From: Planococcus citri
Taxonomy: Eukaryota; Arthropoda; Insecta; Hemiptera; Pseudococcidae
Length of the DNA: 64,000 nt
Reading direction: 5' to 3'
Assembly: GCF_950023065.1 (NCBI RefSeq)
Contig: NC_088677.1
Span: 65,063,469 to 65,127,468 of the forward strand
The notes under the pieces were generated by a model, which saw only the letters and a list, made by a program, of their open reading frames with translations, did no database searches and was not told the DNA's origin. Positions 36,501-46,100 of the stretch are shown here, piece after piece. The first letter of the stretch is position 1. Every line of letters begins with the position of its first letter. A program made the translations under genes and the position numbers.

Positions 36501-39429
36501 GTAGATTCAAAATACGCGAACGTAAATTGAAATCGAAGGCGAAATAATTCAACATAATGCTCTCGAGAGCATGATTCTCAACATTCTGTAGCTCGTAAGA
36601 GTGTTAAAATACATCAATATGGATGACACGTCGAAGCTCGACCATTTTTTCAATTAACACCTATGCGTTAAATGCACAAATACGCATCAACGCACCTCGT
36701 TAGAGGGTTTCTTTCGCCATCGATTAACCAAGTATCACGCAAACAGAACTTACTTGATAATCAGGGGGCAAATGATTACTGTACTGGAGCCGTTTATCTG
36801 GAATTTCGCCGAGGGTACCGTCATCGTTGATGTATACATCTCCTTTATCCGTATTTACTCTGCGAATGCAAAAAATACCACAGTTAGCGCATCTACGGGC
36901 TCAATTTCTACGATATATACGAATATGTACTAGCGGGTTTGAAACTTACAAAAATCTACTACTAGAGATGTATTTGGGTAAATGTTGCGTATGCGAATAC
37001 ACAATCGAGGCGGTCGGCGAGGGCCCGACGATTTTCGAAGATTTACTAGGCATGTATGCGCTGTTAATGGGCGTTATCGTGACGCCCGTCGTAGGAGAAG
37101 AAACTAATTTGGTCGGAGTCGAATACGCGGTAACGTTCGTTCTGCCATACGCGTCATTTGTAGTACGCTCCGCAGCGGTGTTTCTATTCTGTATCTTATG
37201 TTGCTGTTGCTGATGCTGATGTTGAGCTTGCTGCTGCAAAAACGTATCAAAAAAACAACCGTTAGCGAAAACCGTGCATATCCAACTGGAGCTGGACGTT
37301 AATAAAATGCTAAATGCTGCAAAATAATGGTCCCTCAACATATCGTCGTTATTGCGTAATACACGTAAGTTGCGCGCATCGAAATTGCCACCACCCCTCC
37401 TTTTCGACGCCGCACCACAGCGCAAAAAAAATACCAATTACACGTACTTGATTCAATATCTGATGCTTAAAATGTTGCTGTTGCTGAACAGAAGCTTCCT
37501 TTTGGGATACCACCGAAGATGCCGATCCAGTGGCTACTCCGACCGCTGGCGTGATTACTGATACGCCGATAGACCCGGTTGTCGGAGGTCTACTCAGCTG
37601 CATCGGCAACCTATGTTTACCAATTTGATGAGCCGATGGGCCTGCATTCAAAGATATCGTAGTACTTGTTAAAACACGACCGCTGGTGCCGGTGCTACTA
37701 CTACTGCTGCCGCCGCCGCCACTGTTTGCTAAATTCGATAAGAGATGCTGTTGGGGTTGCGGCTGCTGCTGCTGCTGTTGTTGTTGGACTCCGATGTGAT
37801 GACCCGTTGTTGCGGAGCCGGTAAAGTGGTAATTTGACGTCGAAGAGAATGTTGTCGTTCCCGATGAGATTACAGATGATACAAAGCTGTGTTGAAAAAA
37901 CAAAAACAAACGGTGGAATTAGTTTTATTTTACAAAAATTTAGACTTAAAAATGCATTTTTTCTACAAATAAGATGTTAGTTGGAAGTTATCTAATCTAA
38001 CATAGTGGAGTTGAGTCTTCATTAGTCTCAAATTGAGGTAAATGAACGCAATTTATTCAATTATCATCTGCTTCAATAAGATAATCCAAATTTATTCTAC
38101 TCGTACCAGCATTTTCAATAAAAAAAATAGCAAGATTGATGGAAGAAAAATCAACCACGCAGAGAAATTCCTTCAAAAATTGAAATCCAATGAAAAATAC
38201 AGACTTATTATTCACACGTGTGAACTTTTGATCGAATGATAAAATTTACAAATAAATCGAGATTCATTTAATCCGTTCAACCGATAAGATTAAAAAGGTG
38301 AAATATGCCAATACTATTTACTCTGGTATCTTTTCGTTCAACCAGCAAAGAAAAATACACGGTACAAAATTTATGTATTTCGAAGTAGGTCAGATGATTA
38401 ATTACTGATCGATTAGTTGAAAGATTTCTTAGATAAATTGAAGGGGAAGGGGATCAAAATATCGATCGTTCATTTCTCAATCGTTTCATCAAGGCTAAAA
38501 AGCCGGCTAAAGAAATCAAGATTCAACCCAAAAACAATTAGAGGAGAGCAAAAATAAAAATTAAAAGAAAACACAGGAAAAATTGATGCAACCTCAGAAA
38601 AAAAAACTTCTAAAATGAACTGACATGATAATTATCGCCTTTGATACTAATTTGAAGACGTGGAGTTGTTGGAATTTTCACTCTTCATTATTAAAAAAAT
38701 TACAAAAATGTTGCAACTCAAAGGTCCTGAATTAGAATATCTAGTCATTTTCCAAACACCCCCTTCCCCATCCTTCAAATTTTGAAAAAAGTACGAAAAA
38801 TTGTAAAAATATGTTACACGTTGATATTTAATTTACAAATTTCGGGTCATCAGGTTCCAAAATCAATTGAATTTTTCAAACATACCACCCTCAGTCCCAA
38901 ATTTGAAATTACCCTCTTTTTTAAATTTAAATTTTTTTTCAAAATTCAACAAAGAGGGGAAATCAATTTAAAAATTCAAAGTTCGAGTGAAAAAACAGGA
39001 CATTTTGATGAAAATTAAAACAAGATTCGAAATCTTGGAAGGAGAAGGGAAGAAAATCTGATCAAAAATCAAAAATCGTTTATTCCATGACCAAAAACTG
39101 GCAGTAAAAATGTCTCCTCTTCTATACATTTACTCCAAAACATGAATCTTCACTATTCCGTACTATTTTTTACACCTCCCCCACCTCCCTATTCTCGAAA
39201 AAACTCAGCCTACCGAATATTTCCCTTCCAATTAACCTCTCTGCCTGAACAAACACCCAACACATGTCAAATTACCTCGCTTGTCGCACGATTAGAAGCA
39301 TTTAAAAAAACATAAATGTATCTACGCCAAACTAGGCGACGAAGTTACACAAGTGCAAATATTACATTTCAAAACGATTGAAAAAAAATCAAATCCATCA
39401 TACCTTTCGGTATTGTTCTTTGTTCCCAT
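21515..39429 (-). CDS. upSET: upSET: KMT2E(MLL5)/SETD5-family PHD and SET domain chromatin protein
   Basis: A nuclear chromatin regulator. The family binds H3K4me3 through a PHD finger and restrains histone modification around active promoters; its SET domain is thought to lack methyltransferase activity. Coding exons, 5' to 3': 39404-39429, 37448-37886, 36950-37233, 36754-36859, 36299-36431, 32272-32905, 30605-30652, 29722-29909, 29281-29639, 28935-29189, 28597-28824, 28117-28364, 27356-28025, 26466-27268, 26221-26392, 25955-26125, 25659-25818, 25279-25418, 25039-25143, 24779-24889, 23581-23898, 23144-23492, 21941-22117, 21515-21843. Phases agree throughout, about 2,150 residues (human KMT2E 1,858). 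In order: Q/H-rich N-terminus, PHD (about 536-587), SET (about 805-935), charged helix TREEKKIQAIMKAF (about 1207), KKRWLRQA, PLKKRRF, a SLTEYKQR block, and a C-terminal polyproline tail. These blocks occur in the same order in KMT2E. The ATG exon may follow an acceptor (TTATTCAG), so 5'UTR exons probably lie upstream. Exon 25039-25143 is the least certain. Confidence 0.93.
22118..23143 (-). other. upSET intron, about 1.0 kb
   Basis: AT-rich, with AAACCAAAAA words, a C run at about 22702 and no gene-like frame. Confidence 0.75.
27714..27755 (-). repeat. AAC/AAT repeat encoding the poly-Asn tract of upSET
   Basis: A run of AAC and AAT codons (TTGTTG.. on the plus strand) gives about 13 Asn in the low-complexity segment after the SET domain. 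Confidence 0.9.
28117..29189 (-). other. upSET: SET domain exons of upSET
   Basis: Exon 28935-29189 carries the pre-SET helix (VREWVDRYEEAVTNHYS). Exon 28597-28824 carries the SET core (PIIELRGKYM, CVDCRKYGNFARFVRRSCKPNSE). The following exon completes it (LRHCIRK, LHLYIIATQALKKNSEI) and adds a Cys cluster (CVCGSPESC). The usual catalytic NHSC is RRSC here, as in KMT2E and SETD5, so the domain probably does not methylate. Confidence 0.92.
29722..30652 (-). other. upSET: PHD finger exons of upSET
   Basis: The PHD finger is assembled from the end of exon 32272-32905 (TRCVC), all of 30605-30652 and the start of 29722-29909. It supplies the C4HC3 ligands: CxC, CDKC, QHVVC and CEKC. The tryptophan after the CDKC block (VWQH) and the DDGYMI segment match the H3K4me3-binding pocket of KMT2E. 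The domain is split by two introns, the upstream one 1.6 kb long. A basic tail KKRAVEIQKKKIAEK follows. Confidence 0.9.
30653..32271 (-). other. upSET intron, about 1.6 kb
   Basis: It splits the PHD finger. It is a degenerate mosaic of ATCAAAAATTG and CAAAATT units with no nested gene. Confidence 0.8.
32590..32765 (-). repeat. CAG/CAT repeats encoding the poly-Gln/poly-His tract of upSET
   Basis: Alternating CAG/CAA and CAT/CAC runs give blocks of five to six Gln separated by four His. Mixed codons point to an old tract held at protein level. Further Gln runs lie at 37760-37790 and 37200-37233. Confidence 0.9.
32906..36298 (-). other. upSET intron, about 3.4 kb
   Basis: A less repetitive first part (32.9-34.1 kb) holds a plus-strand 151-codon open frame with no recognisable motif and unlikely composition. 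The second part is AT-rich with G or C runs at 34690 and 35732. No nested gene is supported. Confidence 0.7.
37887..39403 (-). other. First coding upSET intron, about 1.5 kb
   Basis: AT-rich and without a recognisable gene. It is bounded by GTATGA.. at 39403 and an ACACAG acceptor at 37887. The two flanking phases join AG+C into a Ser codon. Confidence 0.75.
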
Positions 39430-39573
39430 CTGAATAATCAAACTAACGTCGTATTCATTATATTCACCACTAACGAACGCTTCACTTTATCCTCTTCCAA
39501 TTGCAAAAGTCGACCATTCCACAAATACATCGCCTTTTCCAGTTCAAAATCATAGATCATTATATTGATTAAA

Positions 39574-39623
39574 CCCGTGAACGGGGATGCGATGTGTAGG
39601 AGTTTGGTGGTCGAAAGACCGCC
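39574..39623. other. Two adjacent stable hairpins upstream of the upSET start exon
   Basis: CCCG-TGAA-CGGG at 39574-39585, and GGTGGTC-GAAA-GACCGCC at 39606-39623 (seven pairs with one G-U, GNRA loop when read on plus). Both lie in a GC-richer pocket 145-195 bases upstream of the first upSET coding exon. I cannot match this to a known RNA family. Confidence 0.4.
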
Positions 39624-40109
39624 TTCTCTTTTTAGCTAGCAAGTGTTTGGGATCTCCTTCGTAAGTACACTGGACTCAGTTCTCAATAGATTTTGTTTTT
39701 CAAAAACTCGGAAAAAAATTCCACGAAACGAAAATGAACACAGTTTGAATCTGAACGCGGTGAAATCACAATATTTTCGTTCTCTTCGCTATATTTTGCA
39801 GTCGCTGATTGGCTGCGAGAAACGATGAAGAAACGTGTTTCCTCTTTCTGCTTCGATTTCCGAAGTGAAATTGCGATAAACTGTAACACAAAAGGAGAAA
39901 CGGCTCGAATTACAATCAATTCATTTTTCTGCAAGTAGATATCCTTCGTTGGTAAAAGCATAAATAAAAATACAAGCGAATATTTAGGCTACTTCGATGA
40001 TAATTATTGTAAAACACACATGTCCCCTATCAGTTGAGAACAGAAACATGTAACGAAAGAATCAGCAAACACTATCACTGAAACTTAGATGAAACCAAGT
40101 AAATTTCAC

Positions 40110-40480
40110 AAGGCAATGTTTTAATATAAATTGCCAATGTTTCGGTGAAATTCACAAACGTTTCAGAGAAACACGTCAAGGTTTCACCGAAACAAGTCAA
40201 TGTTTTAGGGAAACTGCCAATGTTTTGACGTTTCAGTGAAACGCGTCTACGTTTCAGTGATAACCACCAATGTTTCAGAGAAACTGCCAATGTTTTAGTG
40301 AAATTTAGCAGCGTTTCAGTGAGATCCTTCTGAGAAACACGTAAATGTTTCAGGAAACCTACCAATGTTTTGACGTTTCAGTGAATCCCACCAATGTTTT
40401 ACTGAAAATTAGCAGCATTTCAGTGAAATTCTTCCAATGTTTTAAAAAAGTTACCAATGTTTCAGTGAAATTGACCAAGT
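40110..40480. repeat. Degenerate array of GTTTCAGTGAAAC-type units
   Basis: Words such as CCAATGTTTCAGTGAAA, CGTTTCAGTGA and GTTTCAGAGAAAC recur every 20-35 bases. A larger duplicated segment starts with CCAATGTTTTGACGTTTCAG at about 40208 and 40361. Many units are self-complementary (GTTTCnnnGAAAC). The short open frames on both strands come from the repeat. Confidence 0.8.
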
Positions 40481-41199
40481 TCATGTTCAAACGAATCAGA
40501 TTGATGTTCAGGCTACATATTTCAGTGTCTCAGTAAATGATGTCGAGTGTCAAAAATTTGAATACTTTTCTTTCATTTTTCCATCATCTCAATGTTTCAT
40601 GAAATGAACATCACACAAAAAACTTCGTATGAACGCGGCGCAGTCACAGTACAACTAGACATCAGCTCGCTTCTTCGCTCATTACTCGGGCAACACTGCG
40701 CGTATCTGTACTCTGTCTGTACATGCACAACCTGATGCAATACGAATCGACTATCAATGCTATGAACTCTAAGATTTTTAATTCAGTCAGAGAAGAAAAA
40801 GTGAGCCGAGAGGAGAGAAGAATTATAATAATTTAAAAAGACCGAAACTACACCATTATGTCTTTTTAATCAAACAACCCAATAACGAACGAAGAACGAA
40901 TATTTTTCATATGCAAAGCTAAAATAGTTCGTCGTAAATGAGAATGCAAGAGGCAGTCTCTCAGTACTCATTACCACTACTCCTGCACAACTCGATAAGT
41001 AGTACCTCCTTTCTCACACCCAAATTCGTCCTATATTCTACACGTTCAAGTTTTCCTGAAAGCTCAACTTGGCTCGCACTGTTACCAACAATTCCGTTTC
41101 ACTTTTTTTTGGCTTCGGTACAGAAGTTTTTCATTTTTTCTCATCTAATTTTCTACATCTACGTAAATTATTTCCAACAATATGTTGAAAAGGCGAGCA

Positions 41200-42520
41200 C
41201 ATGTTTCGTGCACCACCGCTCCCTTCCTATTGGTCAGTTTGAAATCTGGATCCGCGCCGCGGCGATGTCGACGAATCTATTTATTTTCATCCTACGTAAT
41301 TACACAGTGTTTCGCGAGGTTCCGGTGCATTTATAATTTATAATGCGAGCTCGTAGTACAGAATGCATAACACAGCCTAGCGCAGTACACACCCGAATAA
41401 ATTTCAACATCTGCCAACGACGACGACTTGTAATTTACAAAATGCATATTCGAGCACCTCTATTGTGCACTAAAGCTGTTTGCCTGTGACCTTGCTAAAG
41501 CTTCTTCGGCATCTACTTCCACATCCATACATCCGATGCATCATTCAAAGACTGAACCATCGCAGCAACGAGTTGATCAACCAAGGAATCCTCAAGCTCG
41601 TTCTGTTTGCAGTTTTCCAAATGATGTGAACCCTTTCTAGTTTCTCTGGATCCATTTCCTCCATTAGATGGAGAAGTTCATCGCACAGTAGTAGTTCAAC
41701 TTCCTGCCCACTTCGTTCTTAGGGCTCAGAGTGAAATCCAACATACCAGGAGCGCCAGCGCCAAATGGGCTCATGATATCGATGAGCTGCTCCTGCTCGT
41801 CCTCTTCGCCCTCATCATCGGCGATGGCGGGAAATGAAAAATCCGAAACAGAATAGCCCATTAAAACCCTTCTACTTTGCGACTGCAACAACAATACACG
41901 CTGCTGCCATCTCTTAAATCTTGTATCACTGGGTCGCCAGCCGTCATACTCATATCGGTGCTGCGCAAAGCCCGCCATCCCTGTCCCTATCCCTATCCCT
42001 GTCCTTAAACAGCCTCTCTTCTCTCTTTGTAAACGCAATAAACGCGTGCGCGCCCGCCTTCATCACCATTTTTACCGACAAGGCGACTGGTGGTGGCGCT
42101 TTTGGAGATGGCGGGGCTGCAAGGGGCCCATAACAGGAGAGAACAAGTAACTCGCTCCGCTACCATGTAATAACATTTTTATTCGAGTTTCTGTCTCACT
42201 CGCGGCGGTGCTCTCGACTCCGACTCGCGCGCAACGTTGCCAATATTATTCTTCCTCTTCGCGTTCGGCGTTCGCCGCCCAATGCTGCCAACATATTCGA
42301 ATTATTTCGAAATGTAAATACCTTCGCTTCGCGCGGTTCTCTTCGCGACACAGCGACGCGTCTTCCGGGATCGTCGTGATTTTTTTCTCCTCTCTTCCGA
42401 TAGTACATACGTAGAATACTTTTTTGGCAAGCGATTGACCAACGAATGTACATGTGTTTTTTTCGTACAAAAAAAAGCACATTTCGAGTCGACCGCTCCT
42501 GCTCGCGAATTTAACTATTG
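41200..42520. promoter_or_regulatory. CpG-richer region, candidate upSET promoter zone
   Basis: Relative to the AT-rich surroundings, about 41230-41270 (CCGCGCCGCGGCGATG) and 42190-42370 are rich in CG. On the minus strand CCAAT words occur near 41240, and again near 39812. The zone is about 2-3 kb upstream of the first upSET coding exon. Promoter identity is inferred; no start site can be fixed from sequence. Another CpG-richer stretch lies at about 45.2-46.1 kb. Confidence 0.3.
41469..42038 (-). pseudogene. Broken coding relic of an unrecognised protein
   Basis: The minus strand has a 124-codon frame (42038-41664) containing DDEGEEDEQEQLIDIMSPFG and APGMLDFTLSPKNEVGRK. After shifts it continues protein-like as DELLHLMEEMDPEKLER, then ENCKQNELEDSLVDQLVAAM, then MDVEVDAEEALARSQA, and ends at a stop near 41469. 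Each successive segment is in a different frame without splice sites between, so this looks like an intronless, frame-broken copy of a real acidic protein, possibly a retrocopy. I do not recognise the parent and no poly(A) tail is visible. Confidence 0.5.
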
Positions 42521-42616
42521 TGTTTACGATTACGATGCTTTTAAGATAAAAAAAAAAAATGGTAATTTTCAATTTTCATAGTTATCGTATCACTTTACAA
42601 AATCCTCGTACATAAA

Positions 42617-42624
42617 CTGGTGTT
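42617..42624. repeat. Left target-site duplication CTGGTGTT
   Basis: Identical to 43099-43106, directly outside the inverted ends of the hAT-like element. Confidence 0.93.
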
Positions 42625-43098
42625 CAGTGTTGCCAATTTAGCGGTTTTCAAGCTATTCCTAGCGATTTTGAACATAGAAAACCGCCAAAAAATGTCAATC
42701 TAGCGGCTAGCGGGAAGTCTAGCGTTTTTGACTTCATGGCCACTTTTACCATTTCAACTCACAAATTCAGCATTTCAGCTAAAAAATATTGAATTTTTGA
42801 AAAAAAAAATCAATGAAATTGAACTTTTGTAAAACCCATCCACTCAACTTCATCAATTCTTTGGTAATTTTTGAATGATTTCACTGTTTTTTAGTTTTTA
42901 GTTATTTTTGTACAGTTTAAAAATTTTAACAAATTGAATCTTCATCAGTTTTGTATTTTTTACATGACTTGAGGTTTTAAAAAAATGATGAAAATCTAGC
43001 GGGAAGTCTAGCGATTTTGCTATATGGAATTTAGCGGTTTTTAGCGGTTTTTTAGGATCAATCTGGCGGGATTTTTCAATATGGCATTGGCAACACTG
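42625..43098. mobile_element. Non-autonomous hAT-like transposon, 474 bp, with 8-bp target duplication
   Basis: It begins CAGTGTTGCCAAT and ends ATTGGCAACACTG, a perfect 13-bp terminal inverted repeat. It is flanked on both sides by CTGGTGTT (42617-42624 and 43099-43106), the 8-bp duplication expected of hAT elements. Inside, TCTAGCGGGAAGTCTAGCG-like units occur near both ends and TTTAGCGG words are repeated. No transposase is encoded. The match of ends and duplication makes the borders exact. Confidence 0.93.
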
Positions 43099-43106
43099 CT
43101 GGTGTT
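43099..43106. repeat. Right target-site duplication CTGGTGTT
   Basis: Identical to 42617-42624. Confidence 0.93.
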
Positions 43107-46100
43107 CGTGCATTCTTTTCACAAGGTTTTCAGCGCTCGTAATTACAACAAGAACCCATTATCGTTTCGTAATTGAAATATCTAGTACGACAACAATCAT
43201 ACCATGTGTACTTGCACACCGTACACAGCTCTGTACACAATTACGCCGGTACACTATACGATATATCGAAGTACGTTACCAGTAAAAACGCAATTCTCCC
43301 TCCTATCCATCATTTCGCAGCCTTACTCCATCACCTATAGTAGAAGAACAGTTTCCTCCTCTCTTTGTTTCGAGTCGGAGTCACTCCTGCGATGATTGCT
43401 GAGTGTAATAATACCATTACAAGCCATTAGAATATTAGTTTACATAGGTTCACCTTCTCTTTTATCGCGCCACAGCAACAGATATGCATTATACACAGGC
43501 TTATAGCCTATTACAGTCACTCTAATGGCGCGATTTATTCAATTATCCGTCCAATATCTACGGTTTGTTGGTATCTTTTCCTCATCATCTCGTTACCGCA
43601 AGCGTGACCCGAACTGAACGCTCACTGAAACGGATGCTGCGATAGTTTTTTTTTTCTCTTTAAAATCGTGTTGGCAGAAGTGAATGTGGTAGGCGAGAAT
43701 TCGGTAAATTACCACCGTATTACGCGTGAGTTCTTACTTAGGCAGTTGTGCACTTCAAATTCTGATTTTATGCTGATAGGGAACGCGATTGAATCTCGAT
43801 AATTTCGCAGAGTGGTTGTATTTTCAGATTTTATCGTCGATTTAGTTTCAATTTTCGCCGATCATTACTTTTTGATAAATTTCATCAAATTTCGCTTATT
43901 TTTAGGTATTTTTTTGAGTTTAAAATACATATTTTCATGAACCTTTTTTCATAATTCAGCATGTTTACAAACACATGAAAATTTCGCTAAATTTTATTAC
44001 TTTTTGGTAATTTTTGTAGATTATGATACTCTTTTCGAATTTAAAAAAAAAGAAAAAAACATTATCCTAATTTCACTGAAATTTCAATGCCCTTAACTGG
44101 TTTTATTGATTTTTTTTTTTTATGATTCTTGTTTACATCGCTTCAACATGTTTTCAACCTTTTTCTGTGAATTTTTCACCAAATATTGGAGAAAATTTAT
44201 ATTTTTTGGTGATTTTCACCAATTTTAAGGCTTTTACATCACTTTACCACGTTTTCAACTTTTTTCAAGCAATTTTCAGCTTTTTTTTCATTTTATTTTT
44301 TTGAAATCTAACGACTGTTTATCGATGTGCAAGAACTGTCGTATTTTCAAGTTATTTTAAAGATGTTTTGAAGAGTTTTTTTTACATTTTTTCATACTCC
44401 ACTGCATTTTTAAGACTTTTAGGCGATTTTCAGTGATTTTTATATGCAATTTTTGCCAAATTTCACCAAAATGTCATCACTTTTTATTAATTTCTGGTAC
44501 TTTTGATGCTTTATACAGTAGTTCGAAGGTATTTTAACGATGTTTTGTACAGTTTTCTCACATTTTTCTCAAAATTTTCGCTGAGATCTTCTCACTACTT
44601 TATTTATTGGCAATTTTCATTGATTTTTAGGCTTTTCTTGTGTGCGCTAACATGATTTGAGGGGAGGGGGCACAGGACGACGAAAATCCAAACTCAAATC
44701 GATGAAGTGGATAACCAATACCTAAACTGAAGACGTGGACTTATGTAAAGAAAATCTTCAACTGAAACCAAAAACTGAACTTTTCATTCAATCTGTTTTC
44801 CATGCCTGGTTTCGAGCCAAATGCAAGATTTTTCAAAATTTTCAATTTATAGGACAATTTTTAGCACCTAATTATCGGGACCGAGATCTGATTCAATAAT
44901 CCTACAAAACACTGATTATATTTCATGCCAAGAACGTCGTTCTTCTCAGTTAAAACACTCTAAAAGCATTTTCCTACAGCGAGTATTTCAGCTTCTAAAA
45001 AATCATTTCAATTTACCTCTCGAGTCTCGACCAATCAACCCAGCAGCTCTCAACTCCTTCACCTCACACCAATCTCCACTTCCTCGTCACCTCTACTCCT
45101 TTCTCTCAAGCAGGCCATCGTTCACTCTACACGAAGAAAATCAAAATCTGTCGAAAAACTCCCACCGAAAGTACGCGCAAGTTGCGCAACACTAAAAATT
45201 TCGCTTTCACGACAGCCTGCTTAGATTTACTACACACGGGGCAAAAAAAAAGGAGTGAAAAAATTCCTTTTCGCGTTTTTCGACGTTCGAATCAATATTA
45301 CAGCCGCGAAACGAAAGCTCGACGTCGAACACACGCATATCATCGTGAACGTGAAGGAAAACCTATCCATCCGCCTTGTTTCTTCCTCTTCCTCATCCTC
45401 ATCCTCACTGTGTTAGTCACGGGGCCGCGAAAAATCTGTCATTTCGTGTTTGGAAATTTTCGCTTTTCGCAACCGAATCCGTACCGCTTCGTAACCCTTT
45501 ATCGAGTCGAATCGAGCGAAGGAACGCCGTTCTTTCCGCACGGCACCCACACATACCAACCAGGAGGAGCAGCAGGAGCCGGAGCCGGAGTAGAATCGAC
45601 GATCGTCCTTTAAGGCAACACTGCCCTCTTTTTCGAAGCCCAAGCCGAAGCCGCATATTACAGTGTAACTTGCGCGTTGAGTTGCCAAAGTTTCCATTAC
45701 TCGCGGCACGACGACTCGTTTCGCGTTTTCTATATCGTCATAATACGAATACACTGACTACATATTACTGGTACTGTACATTACAGAGCGTACAGAACAA
45801 CAACAATACTATTTTAGAAATAGAAAGCATCGCATCATTCATCTCGATTCCCACTCCACGCGTCTCTTTGCCCTTTCGCTCTCTATCTTTCTACAACACA
45901 ACCTACGTAGTATGTACGTACGTACGTACGTACGCGAGGAGCTAGAACGACCACTCTACAACAAGACCAAAACACACCTCCAGCCTCTCCTTTCCTTCTT
46001 GGACCGACCCGTTACACCACTAACCCCTTTAGACCGCATCACCATCGCTTGGAATGAGTAGATGATCTCTGCTATGCCGCCTGCCACCGTCGTCATCGTC

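Noticed and set aside
39404..39630. Protein-like minus-strand reading around the upSET start exon (for example LEKAMYLWNGRLLQLEEDK)
   Set aside because: It is short, shifts frame upstream and overlaps the supported start exon in another frame; probably chance.
45182..45945. Overlapping frames of 143 and 189 codons on plus and 113 on minus
   Set aside because: They share the same CpG-richer bases, none has motifs, and length is explained by lower AT content.
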